A DNA stretch of 64,000 nucleotides from Fictibacillus nanhaiensis (GTDB lineage: Bacteria > Bacillota > Bacilli > Bacillales > Fictibacillaceae): contig JAEACG010000001.1 in assembly GCA_016401345.1 (NCBI GenBank), positions 1,178,001 to 1,242,000 on the forward strand, read 5' to 3'. This document shows positions 34,638 to 44,780 of this stretch, in pieces; within the stretch, counting starts at the first letter, position 1, and every line of letters begins with the position of its first letter. The notes beneath the pieces were generated by a model. That model saw only the letters and a list, made by a program, of their open reading frames with translations. It did not search any database and was not told where the DNA came from. A program made the position numbers and the translations under genes.

Positions 34638-36782
34638 CTATGCTTTCTTGACGACAATCTGCCCTTCTGAAACATTTACTGTTAGCTTCTCGACGCTCTC
34701 GTCATCTAAAAGAACATCTGCAATTTTATCTTCGATGTGCTCTTGAATGATACGACGAAGTGGTCTTGCTCCGAAAGCTGGATGATACCCTAGTTTCGCA
34801 AGCTTCTGTTTTGCAGCAAAAGTAACTGAGATCGAGATGTTTTGCTCTTGGAGTTGAACAGAAAGATCTTGCAGCATCAAATCAACAATCTTCACAAGGT
34901 GTTCTTCTTTTAGAGACTGGAATTGAACGATGCTATCAAAACGGTTTAGAAACTCTGGTTTGAAGTAGCCACCTAAAGAGTCTAGAATCTGCGTTTCTTT
35001 TTCAACCTCTTCTGTATTAAACCCTAGTTTCTTTGTTTGTTTTACAGCTGAACCGGCATTACTTGTCATGATGATCACAGTATCCTTAAAGCTTACCGTA
35101 CGTCCTTGGCTGTCGGTCAATCTACCGTCTTCCATGATTTGAAGAAACATGTGCTGTACGTCTGGATGAGCTTTTTCAATCTCATCGAGTAGCAGTATGC
35201 TATATGGCTTACGGCGGATCTGTTCTGTAAGTTGTCCTGCCTCTTCATGTCCTACATACCCTGGAGGTGAACCGATCAACTTGGATACAGCATGCTTTTC
35301 CATATACTCACTCATGTCGAGACGAATCATGCTTTCTTCATCACCAAAGATCTCTTTAGCTAATGTTTTGGTTAATTCAGTTTTACCTACACCCGTTGGT
35401 CCTACGAATAAGAAGGAACCAATCGGACGTTTTTTTGTCTTTAATCCTGCACGGCTTCTGCGAATCGCTTTTGCTACCTTTTCCACCGCTTCATCTTGTC
35501 CGATTACTTGAGCTGAAAGTTTTGCAGCAAGCTCTTTCATCTTAGACTGTTCATCACTTTGCAGCTTACGAACTGGAATTCCTGTTTTCTGTTCCACGAT
35601 ATGTTGAATATCTTCCACTTGCACAATCGCTGCCTTTTTATCTTCTTCTTGTGTTTTAAGTTTCTCATCAAGCACTAGTTCTTCTTGTCGAAGCTTAGCT
35701 GCAAGTTCATAGTTTTCATCTGCAGCAGCTTTCTCTTTTTCTTTAACAAGTTCTTCTAAGCGCTCCTCAATGGACGATTTCTCAATCGTAATATGTTGAA
35801 GGTTGCTTTTTGAACCTGCTTCATCCATAAGATCAATCGCTTTATCGGGCAAGAAACGATCTTGAATATACCGATGTGATAATGTAACACAAGCTTTTAA
35901 AGCTTCTTCTGTAAATTTAACTTGGTGATAGTCTTCATAACGCGAAGCAAGTCCCTTGAGGATCTCAAATGCTTCATCCGTCGTTGGTTCGTTAACGATT
36001 ACAGGCTGGAAGCGTCGTTCAAGCGCTGCATCTTTTTCGATCTGGCGATATTCTTTAAGTGTTGTAGCACCAACCATCTGAAGTTCACCACGAGCCAGTG
36101 CTGGTTTTAAAATGTTTCCTGCATCCATTGAACCTTCAGCAGACCCTGCTCCTACGATCTGATGCACCTCATCTACAAATAGAATGACGTTCTTCCGTTT
36201 TTGAAGTTCAGCAATAAGTTGTTTCATTCTTTCCTCAAACTGACCTCTTACCCCAGTATCTGCAACGAGTGAAGCAACATCTAACAAGTACACTTCTTTG
36301 TTCAGTAGCTTTGCTGGTACATTACCTTCTACAATTTTAGTAGCTAAGCCTTCAGCAATTGCTGTTTTACCTACACCTGGCTCCCCGATTAATACCGGGT
36401 TATTTTTTGTACGACGGTTCAATATTTCGATGACTCGACGTACCTCTTGATCACGTCCGATTACGGGATCGATGATTCCTGCCTTTGCCGCATCTGTTAA
36501 GTTACGGCCAAATTTATCTAGGAAGCCTCCGCCTCGTTTTCCTTTTTGTGTTTGTTGATGCTGATGACCGTTAGACTGATCTGCAAAAGCTTGTCCATTC
36601 ATCATCTGTTGAAAAATATCATCGAAAGAAGAAAAGTTCATATTCATTCCTCCTCCAGTAGTCATTTCTTGTTTTACTTTATGGTAACAATCCGAGCAGA
36701 GCACAAATTGTTTCTTTTCTTTATTCATCGAAATACTCATTTGAATCGTAGCAGGATTAACTTCACATTGTTCACAACGCAT
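34638..36782 (-). CDS. clpE: ATP-dependent Clp protease ATPase ClpE
   Basis: This 714-residue HSP100 chaperone has the ClpE-specific N-terminal zinc finger ([10 protein letters not shown] ... [10 protein letters not shown]). The first AAA+ module has Walker [15 protein letters not shown] and Walker [15 protein letters not shown]-like middle segment follows ([21 protein letters not shown]), then the second module with [12 protein letters not shown] and [15 protein letters not shown]. It unfolds damaged proteins for ClpP. Control by CtsR is shown by two boxes at the promoter. The ATG is preceded by GGGGGTTAC-like sequence. Length and domain order are typical. Confidence 0.96.
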   Translation of the reverse strand: MRCEQCEVNPATIQMSISMNKEKKQFVLCSDCYHKVKQEMTTGGGMNMNFSSFDDIFQQMMNGQAFADQSNGHQHQQTQKGKRGGGFLDKFGRNLTDAAKAGIIDPVIGRDQEVRRVIEILNRRTKNNPVLIGEPGVGKTAIAEGLATKIVEGNVPAKLLNKEVYLLDVASLVADTGVRGQFEERMKQLIAELQKRKNVILFVDEVHQIVGAGSAEGSMDAGNILKPALARGELQMVGATTLKEYRQIEKDAALERRFQPVIVNEPTTDEAFEILKGLASRYEDYHQVKFTEEALKACVTLSHRYIQDRFLPDKAIDLMDEAGSKSNLQHITIEKSSIEERLEELVKEKEKAAADENYELAAKLRQEELVLDEKLKTQEEDKKAAIVQVEDIQHIVEQKTGIPVRKLQSDEQSKMKELAAKLSAQVIGQDEAVEKVAKAIRRSRAGLKTKKRPIGSFLFVGPTGVGKTELTKTLAKEIFGDEESMIRLDMSEYMEKHAVSKLIGSPPGYVGHEEAGQLTEQIRRKPYSILLLDEIEKAHPDVQHMFLQIMEDGRLTDSQGRTVSFKDTVIIMTSNAGSAVKQTKKLGFNTEEVEKETQILDSLGGYFKPEFLNRFDSIVQFQSLKEEHLVKIVDLMLQDLSVQLQEQNISISVTFAAKQKLAKLGYHPAFGARPLRRIIQEHIEDKIADVLLDDESVEKLTVNVSEGQIVVKKA

Positions 36783-36900
36783 AATTGTAACCCCCTATTT
36801 AGATTTTTAGAAAATTTGTATAAATTATTTGCGATTATAACGTTATGCTTTTCGTTTCGCAACTTTTTTGGTTAAGGTGTTTTGGTTTGATTGCTCAGAA

Positions 36901-36968
36901 TTTGACTTTGACTTTCTTTGACCTTTCACCTTTAATCATATTATACTTTGACCTTTTTTGACTTTCAA
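36901..36968 (-). promoter_or_regulatory. clpE promoter with two CtsR boxes
   Basis: On the minus strand TTGAAA and TATAAT are 17 bases apart (plus 36963-36968 and 36940-36945). AGTCAAA-AAA-GGTCAAA lies in the spacer (36947-36963). A second box, GGTCAAA-GAA-AGTCAAA, lies downstream (36907-36923), followed by an extra half site. These match the CtsR direct repeat. Confidence 0.93.
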
Positions 36969-36994
36969 GTATTTTGTTTGACTGTTAAAAATAA

Positions 36995-37025
36995 CAAAAA
37001 GAGATGAGCTCTTAACTCATCTCTT
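36995..37025 (-). terminator. Terminator of the BsuPI lipoprotein gene
   Basis: On the minus strand AGAGATGAG-TTAAGAG-CTCATCTCT is followed by TTTTTG. Confidence 0.87.
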
Positions 37026-37032
37026 CCCCAAA

Positions 37033-37614
37033 TCAGTTCCAATTAAAAGTGATTTTTTGTCTGTAATCTTCTGTTTCTCCAGTTGGCGTTAACCACACTT
37101 CAAGTGTATATGAACCTGGCTCAAGATTATTCACTAAAATGTCTTGCGTAAAAACATCCGCTTGCTTCAACTTTAATGAAGTGAGAACCTGCATGAACAT
37201 ATGATTTTTAGAGTATTGATAAACAACTTTTCCATTCTTGTCTTTGATTACATAATCAAACTTTTGACTGGATGAAAATTGAAATACCTTCTCTTTTTCT
37301 GTTTGATTTTTTAACTCATACCGAAATAGAATACCTTTTGCGTTCTGCTGTTCTTGAACCTTGATTGTACCTTCAATATTTCCTGCAACGATACCGTTCT
37401 GACCGTTCTGACCATTTTGTCCAGATCGCTCTTCATTGCCATCCTTAGGACTTTGTTTCTTTTTATTATCTTCTTTACCATCACCTATCACCGGTTGCTC
37501 TCTCCCCTCGGATTGGTTTTGGCTGTCACTGTTCCCACAGCCTGTAGCGACTATCGAAATACATAATATGATCAGTATAACATGCCATTTGTTGATCCAA
37601 CATTTTCTCATCAT
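37033..37614 (-). CDS. Lipoprotein with BsuPI-like domain
   Basis: This 193-residue protein has a signal peptide with a lipobox (SIVATGC), then a low-complexity charged linker (KEDNKKKQSPKDGNEERSGQNGQNGQNG). The C-terminal domain (FRYELKNQTEKEKVFQFSSSQKFDYVIKDKNGKVVYQYSK, here shortened to FRYELKNQTEKEK and KFDYVIKDKNGKVVYQYSK) matches the BsuPI intracellular proteinase inhibitor type. Here it would sit outside the membrane, so inhibitor activity is only a family label. The longer start by two codons (ATGATG) is minor. Confidence 0.82.
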   Translation of the reverse strand: MMRKCWINKWHVILIILCISIVATGCGNSDSQNQSEGREQPVIGDGKEDNKKKQSPKDGNEERSGQNGQNGQNGIVAGNIEGTIKVQEQQNAKGILFRYELKNQTEKEKVFQFSSSQKFDYVIKDKNGKVVYQYSKNHMFMQVLTSLKLKQADVFTQDILVNNLEPGSYTLEVWLTPTGETEDYRQKITFNWN

Positions 37615-37729
37615 TCTTCACCTCACTTGTTAGTTTGGGCATATATACGGAATTTCATGTTTAAAAAGGATTTTTAGCTTACTTCATGTAAAATAGAAAT
37701 AAACTTATACGTATAGGGAGTGTGTTTCT

Positions 37730-39106
37730 TTGGAAATGACAAAGTCAGATCTTTTGCTTAAGATGCAGAAAATAACTTCTGAAAAGCGTGCCACACAAAA
37801 TGAAACGATTCTCTGGCAGCATAGCCACGATGAATCATATCACCACCCTGTTTCTCCCGATATAGTTGTATACCCTATATCAGCAGATGAAATTTCTTCT
37901 ATACTAAAATTCGCAAATGAAAACAAAATTCCTGTTGTGCCTTACGGAGCAGGTTCCAGTCTTGAAGGTCACTGCATTCCCGTTAAAGGCGGCATCTCTA
38001 TAAACTTTCAAGAAATGAATGAAGTGTTAGAGATTCGTCCAGATGACTTTCTAGTGAAAGTACAGCCTGGTGTTACACGCACTCAGCTAAACCTAGCACT
38101 AAAAAAATTCGGATTGTTCTTTCCCGTGGACCCTGGAGCTGATGCTACGATCGGTGGAATGGCAGCTACGAATGCAAGTGGAACAACCAGCGTAAAATAT
38201 GGAATCATGCGTGACCAAGTAAGAAATCTCCAGGTAGTACTGGCTGATGGACAGGTTATTCAAACCGGCGGAATGGCCGCTAAATCGTCAGCGGGCTATC
38301 ACTTGACCTCCATGTTTGTCGGTTCAGAAGGTACACTTGGGGTTTTTACTGAGATTACATTAAAAGTATACGGCATCCCTGAATCAGTTTTAGCAGCAAG
38401 GTGCACATTTCCATCGGTTCAATCGGCGGTTGAAGCAGCTGGTGCGGTTCTTGGTTCTGGCACTGGTATCGCAAGGATGGAGCTGGTTGATGAACGCTCG
38501 ATCGTCCAAGTGAACCACAATAGCGATACCTCGTATACAGAATCTCCTACCTTATTTTTAGAGTTTCAAGGAAACCCTTCAAGCGTTTCATATGAAGCAT
38601 CATTGACAAAAGAGTTGCTCGAGAGCTTTGGAGGTTTGGAGTGGGTGGAGGAACGTGATTCTAAAGCGCGCGCTAAGCTTTGGGAAGCAAGACACAATCT
38701 AGCTTATGCATTTAAACACGGTTATCCCGGAAAATCGATGATGTTCACCGATGTTTGTCTTCCACTCTCTGAATTGTCCGGAGCAATCGTACATGCGAGA
38801 AAAACGATGGATGAGATCGGTGTACCAGGTGCTGTACTCGGTCATGTTGGGGATGGAAATTTTCATGCCATTTTGATGTATGATAGCTCAATTTTGGAAG
38901 AGCGTGAAAAAGCTGATACGGTGAATGCTAGTATAGTGGACTATGCTCTTCAAAAAGGTGGGACATGTACAGGTGAGCACGGAATTGGTATTGGAAAAGC
39001 AAAATATTTGGCTAAGGAACATGCTGATACTCTTCCCATCATGTTAGCTATAAAAAAACAATTGGATCCAAACGACATTTTAAACCCAGGTAAGATCATA
39101 TTATAG
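37730..39106 (+). CDS. FAD-linked 2-hydroxyacid dehydrogenase, GlcD/D-lactate type
   Basis: This 458-residue protein has the FAD-binding PCMH domain: VVPYGAGSSLEGHCIPVKGGI near residue 70, then PGADATIGGMAATNASGTTSVKYG and MAAKSSAGYHLTSMFVGSEGTLG. The C-terminal FAD oxidase domain ends GGTCTGEHGIGIGKAKYL and LNPGKIIL. It oxidises glycolate or D-lactate to the 2-oxoacid and passes electrons on. No glcF-type iron-sulfur subunit lies nearby, so it may work as a single protein. The TTG at 37730 has GGGAG nine bases upstream, while the ATG at 37736 is too far. Confidence 0.88.
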   Translation: MEMTKSDLLLKMQKITSEKRATQNETILWQHSHDESYHHPVSPDIVVYPISADEISSILKFANENKIPVVPYGAGSSLEGHCIPVKGGISINFQEMNEVLEIRPDDFLVKVQPGVTRTQLNLALKKFGLFFPVDPGADATIGGMAATNASGTTSVKYGIMRDQVRNLQVVLADGQVIQTGGMAAKSSAGYHLTSMFVGSEGTLGVFTEITLKVYGIPESVLAARCTFPSVQSAVEAAGAVLGSGTGIARMELVDERSIVQVNHNSDTSYTESPTLFLEFQGNPSSVSYEASLTKELLESFGGLEWVEERDSKARAKLWEARHNLAYAFKHGYPGKSMMFTDVCLPLSELSGAIVHARKTMDEIGVPGAVLGHVGDGNFHAILMYDSSILEEREKADTVNASIVDYALQKGGTCTGEHGIGIGKAKYLAKEHADTLPIMLAIKKQLDPNDILNPGKIIL

Positions 39107-39169
39107 AAATGAAACGAAGAGCTTGTATGATTCGTATAGGAGTAATAACCAAAGAGGGGGCGTTATATC

Positions 39170-39490
39170 ATGATCGTCGTTACAACAGAGAACATAAAAG
39201 GTTATGAAGTGAAGGAAGTAAAAGGTTCTGCTTTCGGAGTTGTTGTGCGTGCTCGCGGAATCGGCGGCGACATCATGGCAGGACTGCGAGGAATTATGGG
39301 CGGTGAGATAAAAGAGTATACGAGCATGCTTGAAGATGCCCGTAAACAAGCAGTTGATCGCATGGTAAAGAATGCCACTGAGATGGGTGGCAACGCGATC
39401 ATCATGATGCGCTTTGATTCTGGAGAGATGGGCAATAACATGAGCGAGATTGTTGCTTATGGCACTGTTGTCGTCATTGAAAAACAATGA
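39170..39490 (+). CDS. YbjQ/UPF0145 family protein
   Basis: This 106-residue protein shows the UPF0145 pattern: VVTTENIKGYEVKEVKGSAFG, then ARGIGGDIMAGLRGIMGGEIKEYTSML, ending MGGNAIIMMRFDSGEMGNNMSEIVAYGTVV. The family is described as a pentameric heavy-metal-binding-like fold of unknown role. GGGGGCG lies upstream of the ATG. It overlaps the following membrane gene by four bases, so they are co-translated. Confidence 0.9.
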   Translation: MIVVTTENIKGYEVKEVKGSAFGVVVRARGIGGDIMAGLRGIMGGEIKEYTSMLEDARKQAVDRMVKNATEMGGNAIIMMRFDSGEMGNNMSEIVAYGTVVVIEKQ

Positions 39491-39717
39491 ACATTATAAA
39501 CATCTTTATCGGTTGGCAGGTTCTGTCTATCTTTTTCTTAATTGTCTTAGGCATCATCTCTTGGCTTTATTTTGATAAGCGTTATAAAAAGAGTGAAACA
39601 AAAGTACCCTCAGGCTATATTTGGACAGATGAAATCTCTATCGATCCTACTTCTGGAAAAAGAGAACGCGTCTATTATAATCCGGAAACCGGCGATCGGT
39701 TTTATAAAGAAGAATAG
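39487..39717 (+). CDS. Small membrane protein coupled to YbjQ
   Basis: This 76-residue protein has one N-terminal hydrophobic segment of about 25 residues (WQVLSIFFLIVLGIISWLYF). A hydrophilic tail follows with WTDEISIDPTSGKRERVYYNPETGDRFYKEE. Its start ATG overlaps the stop of the YbjQ gene (ATGA). The tail pattern suggests a small soluble cap facing the cytoplasm. No family is recognised; a functional link with YbjQ is inferred from coupling. Confidence 0.7.
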   Translation: MNIINIFIGWQVLSIFFLIVLGIISWLYFDKRYKKSETKVPSGYIWTDEISIDPTSGKRERVYYNPETGDRFYKEE

Positions 39718-39731
39718 ATTATTTCGTTTAT

Positions 39732-39764
39732 TTAAGCAGCTCTTTTTGAAGAGCTGCTTTTTTG
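39732..39764 (+). terminator. Terminator of the ybjQ operon
   Basis: AAGCAGCTC-TTTTTGAA-GAGCTGCTT is followed by TTTTG. Confidence 0.9.
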
Positions 39765-39833
39765 TTGTGTTATTTTAGGTGATGAGATTATTACATGTTT
39801 TACGGTACGGGATTTTATTTTCTGTTACGCGTT

Positions 39834-39959
39834 CGCCGCTAAATTCTCTCGGACCACCTGCAAACCATTATTTATCACCTGTAACCGATCAATGACCACC
39901 TGGAGAGCACTGCATTTCACCTAAACCTACTCTCTCACCACCGATAAGCACGCCTCAGC
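39834..39959. repeat. 21-bp-periodic non-coding array
   Basis: CACCTG, CACCTG, CACCTG, CACCTA and CACCGA begin at 39855, 39876, 39897, 39918 and 39939, exactly 21 bases apart. A weaker unit (CGCCGC) precedes them at 39834. The rest of each unit varies, with weak preferences such as AAACC after the core. Stops occur in the frames, so it is not a coding repeat. Confidence 0.65.
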
Positions 39960-40030
39960 TTTTAACACAATGCTCTTTACATATAAAAACAGCATAATTT
40001 TTCAAAGAAAAACATTTTTAAGCAGAAATA

Positions 40031-40056
40031 AGCCGCCCATTCAAGCTGGGCGGCTC
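40031..40056 (-). terminator. Weak terminator of the chemoreceptor gene
   Basis: On the minus strand GAGCCGCCCAGC and GGGCGGCT pair; the tail TTATTTC is short of T. Confidence 0.5.
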
Positions 40057-40077
40057 CCACTAAACTTCTTTTCATTT

Positions 40078-41766
40078 CTACACTTTAAATTTATTAATCG
40101 CTTCATTCATCTCTTCTGCTAGCTGTGATAGTGCTATTGATGAAGATGAGATCTCCTCCATGCTAGCTAGCTGTTCTTCTGCAGAAGCAGAAACTTCTTG
40201 CGTGGACGAAGCTGCTGTTTCTGCCATCGACGAGATCACATCGATCGAACCAACGACATGTTCAGTACTTGCTGTCATCTGCTCTGTAGCGGCTGAGATA
40301 TCGCTCACTTGGCCAGAAACCTCAGCCACTGTTTCATACAAACTTTTAAAAGCTTCTCCCGATTGATAGACGAGTTCTCTACCGTCATTCACTTCTATCG
40401 CACCGTTCTTCATAGCGGCAACGGCTTTTTCAGTTAGTTCCTGAATGCTAGTGATCAGTTGACCGATCTGAGATGCAGATGCTGAAGATTGCTCTGCTAA
40501 CTTTCGTACTTCATCAGCAACTACAGCAAAACCTCTCCCTTGTTCACCTGCACGTGCTGCCTCGATTGCTGCATTCAGTGCTAGCAAGTTTGTCTGACCT
40601 GCAATATCCGTGATCACATCAACAATATTTGTAATTTCTTGAGACTGCTCACCAAGATCCTTCACAACCTGAGAAGTGTTATCCATAGAAGTATGAATCG
40701 CATCCATCTGGCCGATCGTTTTTTGAATCGTATCATTGCCGCCCTCTGCTACTTGCATAGAACGAGCTGATGCTTCGGACATGTTCTGCATACTAACTGC
40801 GATCTGTTGAATGCCCGCAGAAAGCTGGTTCATGGCTTCAACAATATTATCAACCGTTCGTACTTGTTCTTGAGATCCGCCTGCCACTTCACCTATCGTT
40901 GTCGCGATCTGTTCTGTTGCCATACTCGTTTGCTCAGCTGAAGCCGTTAATTCTTCAGAAGATGCTGCCACCTGTTCTGCTGTGGCTCTTACTTGCCTGA
41001 TTAAAGTTGCAAGGTTTGTGCCCATATGGTTGATACCATCTGCGAGCATACCAATTTCATCTTTATTTTTTACAGAGATCGGATCCATCGTCAGATCACC
41101 GTCTGCGATGTCATTAAGCATGTTGGACATTCTCACTACCGGTCTAGAGATCATGAGCGAGATCGTGTAACCGATTGCAAGTGCAGCCACAACAATAACG
41201 ATTCCTAAAATTGTGATTAAAGAGACAACGAACTTCTCTTCGTCAGCAACGACTACCCTGCCTTCAGCCATTAAGTTTGCTTGTCTTTTCCCCATCTCTT
41301 CTGTAACAGCTCTCATATCTCTTCCTAGTGGAAAAAGAGTGCTTTTCGCATATTCATTTGCAGCTTCCATGTTACTCATTGAATTTTGCAGTACCCGGTC
41401 TGATTCAGTTTTGTAATCATTGTTCAGATAATAAATCTTCTCAAGTCTGTCTTTATCCGCCTTAACTTGAACCAGTTTCATCGTTTCATTCACGAGTGCA
41501 TTAATCCTTTGATTTGCGTCGGTCAACTTTTGTTTGCTTTCGGTCGACTGCTCAAGCAAGTACTCGCGGACACTATTGTTTTGCACGGTCGCTTGAAGCT
41601 CAATCTCTTTAGCATTGTTATAGATTACCGTTCTTCTGTCTAATAGTTCACTGTATGTATGTTGCATATCTTTTAGAAAGTAAAAGAAAACACCGCAAGT
41701 TGCGGCAAAAAGAACGGCAATCGTTAAAAAAGATCCTACTAGCTTTTTTCTCAACGTTAGTTTCAT
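40078..41766 (-). CDS. Methyl-accepting chemotaxis protein
   Basis: This 562-residue receptor has an N-terminal helix (about 9-30). An outside four-helix-bundle-like sensor to about residue 183 follows ([32 protein letters not shown], here shortened to [17 protein letters not shown]). The second helix is [26 protein letters not shown], then a HAMP segment ([20 protein letters not shown]). The signalling hairpin carries the highly conserved tip ([50 protein letters not shown], shortened to [20 protein letters not shown]). Signals go to CheA/CheW. It is the second gene after a CheW-like gene, ten bases apart. AGAGGTGACGT precedes the ATG. Confidence 0.93.
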   Translation of the reverse strand: MKLTLRKKLVGSFLTIAVLFAATCGVFFYFLKDMQHTYSELLDRRTVIYNNAKEIELQATVQNNSVREYLLEQSTESKQKLTDANQRINALVNETMKLVQVKADKDRLEKIYYLNNDYKTESDRVLQNSMSNMEAANEYAKSTLFPLGRDMRAVTEEMGKRQANLMAEGRVVVADEEKFVVSLITILGIVIVVAALAIGYTISLMISRPVVRMSNMLNDIADGDLTMDPISVKNKDEIGMLADGINHMGTNLATLIRQVRATAEQVAASSEELTASAEQTSMATEQIATTIGEVAGGSQEQVRTVDNIVEAMNQLSAGIQQIAVSMQNMSEASARSMQVAEGGNDTIQKTIGQMDAIHTSMDNTSQVVKDLGEQSQEITNIVDVITDIAGQTNLLALNAAIEAARAGEQGRGFAVVADEVRKLAEQSSASASQIGQLITSIQELTEKAVAAMKNGAIEVNDGRELVYQSGEAFKSLYETVAEVSGQVSDISAATEQMTASTEHVVGSIDVISSMAETAASSTQEVSASAEEQLASMEEISSSSIALSQLAEEMNEAINKFKV

Positions 41767-41776
41767 ACGTCACCTC

Positions 41777-42217
41777 TTATACATTTCTGTTTCTAAAAAT
41801 AACCGGACAACTTAGCACAATGATTAAATGATCATCCTGCTTAGAGACACCTTTTATTAACGAGTCCTCTTTGGAACGAAAACTTCCTGGTGATTGTATG
41901 GAATCCGTTTCAATATCAATTACATCAGTAGCAGCCTCAGTTAGAAGTCCTAAGAAGCTTTCTTCATTCTGTAAAATAACAATTCTAGTCTGATCTGTAA
42001 TTTCAGTCTTTCCTTTGCCGATCAGCTGTCCAAAATCAATGATTGGAATAACGTTCCCTCTTAGATGAATGATTCCTAATACGTCTGAAGGCGTCTCTGG
42101 CATGGGTGTGATCTCTAGAACGCGCTCAATCGAAGCCACATGTTCGATCGGCAGCCCATATTGTTCAACACCCGCTGTAATTACAACAATTTTCAACGTT
42201 TGAATGCTAAGCGACAT
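41777..42217 (-). CDS. CheW-like chemotaxis coupling protein
   Basis: This 146-residue single CheW domain carries VEQYGLPIEHVASIERVLEITPMP, GIIHLRGNVIPIIDFG and RIVILQNEESFLGLLTEAATDVIDI, the characteristic two small barrels. It links receptors to CheA. The ATG at 42217 has AAAAGGAG upstream; the extension to 42256 lacks one. It lies ten bases ahead of the receptor gene, so the pair forms an operon. Confidence 0.88.
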   Translation of the reverse strand: MSLSIQTLKIVVITAGVEQYGLPIEHVASIERVLEITPMPETPSDVLGIIHLRGNVIPIIDFGQLIGKGKTEITDQTRIVILQNEESFLGLLTEAATDVIDIETDSIQSPGSFRSKEDSLIKGVSKQDDHLIIVLSCPVIFRNRNV

Positions 42218-42369
42218 CTCACTTGCTCCTTTTCTAGGTATTTCTTCATTAAACAATAGTCATGAGTTCTCACTCTTTTATCGGTTACGAAATTCAAATG
42301 TTTTAGTCTCAAAAATGATAATAAATCTACTAATTCTTTTTAGAGTTTCTCGAGTTTGTGTACCAACAA

Positions 42370-42403
42370 TAAAAAACACCTGAGCAATTTTATGCTCAGG
42401 CGT
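42370..42403 (-). terminator. Terminator of the phosphoesterase locus
   Basis: On the minus strand CGCCTGAGCA-TAAAAT-TGCTCAGGTG is followed by TTTTTT. Confidence 0.88.
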
Positions 42404-42412
42404 TCTTCTTAC

Positions 42413-44160
42413 TTATCTTTTTAATTCCACGTTCTCTATCGTATTTGGTGGAATGGTTACTTGTACCTCTACAAACTGTTTCGTGCCATATAATTGTGTT
42501 TCAACTACTTTACCGGTAGAAGGTGTATAGCTGCCTTGTTTCATATAGAATGGAATATTTACTGTCAGAGATTTATTTAAGCGGTTTGTAACTGTAGCTG
42601 TTTGGGTAACTTGAGATCCATCGTTTGGCAGCTCAAACTTATTTTCAAATGAAACAACACCAGCTGACGTATTTCCATTTTGATATACTGGCATGGATCT
42701 ATCTGGCCCTTCGTATACATATGACCTGAACTTATTATCAGTTGCATTCTTCTCAAATAAACGATAGCCTACCCATGGTTTAGCTGATAATTCAATAGAT
42801 GCAGTTGTAGAATACAAAATGCCATCTTGCTCTGTAATATTATCGATATGCGTATGTCCATGCAGAGATATATTAACGTTATTCTGCTTCATTACATCAA
42901 TCAGCTCATGAGATCCTTCACCGTGCCATTGCTGATCGTATTTAATACCGAGCGCCTCACCTTTTATGAGCGTTGTTAAATGCTGCGGATCATGTTTAGC
43001 ATCGTATTCTTTCCAATACTCGTTTACATGCGGATCTGTTGACGGCCAAATGTCACGATCACGCCATAACGGATTATGGTGAGAAAATAATCCCCTCACT
43101 TGTTCAGGTTGTGCACTGGATTTGTTATCTGCTAGATCCTTTTTTATCCACTCCATCTGCTCATCACGTATCTGTCCACCCCAAGTAGGAACAGATACGG
43201 ATCCGTGGCCTTGTCTATCAAACTTGTGCCAATCAAAAGAGTTGTATCCGATCATGTGAGCATATGGTCCATAATCAAATGAGAAATATTGGGGACCGAA
43301 ATATTGTTCCCAATACTTAGCACCATCGGTTAGTGTAGCATCTTGTGCATAATAATCATGGTTCCCTGGGACGATATACACAGGAACATCAAACTGCTTC
43401 AGCATGCGGTATGTTTCTTCATATTCATAGATATACTCTTTCGGATTCATCTGACCATACATTAAATCACCAGTCATCACTACAAAATCTGGTTTTAACA
43501 AATTAACTTGTTTAATCGTTTTTTGGAGATATAACCAACGTTTCGTTCGATCTGGGTGCCACAATCCTGCTTCAGTAATATTAGCTGGGTCTGCAATATT
43601 GCGTGGAGAGCCAACATGAATATCTGTTAGATGCATAAATTTAAATTCTTTCTTGAACTCTTTAACTACCTTAACCGAGTTTGGTTCATCATCTGTAATA
43701 CGCGTTCCATTCCCGGTATAAGATACTTGAAGATCAAATAACTCTTCTGGAACCTCTTCTGGAATTTGCACCGTAACTTCATAAATAGAAGAGCTATCCT
43801 TCCAATAAGAAGATCCTTTTTGCACATTTTTCACAGGAAGAGTAAATGTTCCATCTATATTGGCTGTTTCAGTTGGATTTAGAGAAACTTCCCATCCTGC
43901 AGGTTCTTTATCTTTTGTATCTACCTTAATCGTCAAATCAGATCCATTCTTTTTATTGCCGGAGTTGACATAAGTGGATAAATAATATTATCTACTTTTG
44001 GATCTAGAGCTAAATTAGGTACTTTATCGAGATAGTTTTCAGTGTTTCCAATCCCACCATCTTGTTTGTCTATACCAGACAAGAAGGCATGTGCTTGTCC
44101 AGCAGGTATCGTTAAAGCACCTGAAATCACAAGTGCTGTAAGCTTCATTTTCCAATTCAT
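42413..44160 (-). pseudogene. Secreted metallophosphoesterase with an internal frameshift
   Basis: Two frames share one protein. The first (44160 to 43933) has a signal peptide (KLTALVISGALTIPAGQAHA) and runs to a stop. The second (43936 to 42413) continues with a 507-residue calcineurin-type phosphoesterase: LTDIHVGSP, VVMTGDLMYG, YIVPGNHDYY, LFSHHN and LHGHTHIDN carry the metal-binding Asp, His and Asn residues. The change of frame is at an A5 run (minus strand; plus T5 at 43950-43954). Adding one A restores a continuous reading (PAIKKNGSDLTIKVD). A sequencing or mutation event fits best. The ATG at 44160 has AAGGGAGAG seven bases upstream. The active-site half is otherwise intact. Confidence 0.85.
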
Positions 44161-44197
44161 GTGGTACTCTCCCTTCAAAATAACTTGCATCTTGAAA

Positions 44198-44232
44198 GTA
44201 ACAGCACAACGTAAATTTCATGTAACAGCACA
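44198..44232 (-). promoter_or_regulatory. Direct repeat upstream of the phosphoesterase
   Basis: GTAACAGCACA occurs at 44198-44208 and again at 44222-44232, 24 bases apart. It sits in the gap between the phosphoesterase and an XRE regulator on the same strand, a position suited to an operator. Confidence 0.4.
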
Positions 44233-44260
44233 TTAAATATTTTATGAAACAGTTATTTCA

Positions 44261-44704
44261 CTATATCTCTCGCAATCTCTTTCGTGCTTCATCTTCTTCA
44301 AACGAACTAAAAACGCGATAATCATTTTGATCAAGAATTCGGAAATGTTGACTGATTACATTCTGCTGAAGCCGGTAGCCTTTATGTGACTCTATTTCTT
44401 TCCACCACACATGTCCACCCCAGGTTTTTTCTTTCGGTATCGCTACATACTCATGAACGACTAGTTCCATAACATCAAGCGGATTTCCACCAAGGGCATT
44501 GTTAAGAATGTCAGAATTACGAAAAAGTGCACACATAGCAACGATTACAGTCCAGCTCGCTTTGATTCTTTCTTTTTCGATCTGCACTAACGTTTTCTTT
44601 GAAATCCCTAATATATCGGCCATCTTGTCTTGTGTATATCCAAGTTCCGTCCGTACAAGCTTGATTTTGCCTGTTAACAAGTCCACAATTTCGTCTTGCG
44701 TCAT
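44261..44704 (-). CDS. XRE family transcriptional regulator
   Basis: This 147-residue protein has an N-terminal helix-turn-helix (LVRTELGYTQDKMADILGISKKTLVQIEKERIKAS, here split as TELGYTQDKMADILGISK and KTLVQIEKERIKAS). A helical C-terminal part contains VWWKEIESHKGYRLQQN. It is immediately upstream of the phosphoesterase on the same strand and could regulate it through the direct repeats. AAAGGAG precedes the ATG. No ligand domain is recognised. Confidence 0.85.
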   Translation of the reverse strand: MTQDEIVDLLTGKIKLVRTELGYTQDKMADILGISKKTLVQIEKERIKASWTVIVAMCALFRNSDILNNALGGNPLDVMELVVHEYVAIPKEKTWGGHVWWKEIESHKGYRLQQNVISQHFRILDQNDYRVFSSFEEDEARKRLREI

Positions 44705-44745
44705 AATAAGAAATTCTCCTTTTATCCTTTTAGGAACATTTTACA

Positions 44746-44779
44746 CAAAAAAACTCCTTTCAACAAAATTGAAAGGAGC
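44746..44779 (-). terminator. Terminator of the 82-residue protein gene
   Basis: On the minus strand CTCCTTTCA-ATTTTGT-TGAAAGGAG is followed by TTTTTTT. Confidence 0.9.
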
Positions 44780-44780
44780 A

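Noticed and set aside
43933-43960. Programmed -1 frameshifting in the phosphoesterase
   Set aside because: The run is TAAAAAG and not a canonical slippery heptamer, and there is no clear downstream pseudoknot. A mutation or sequencing error is simpler.
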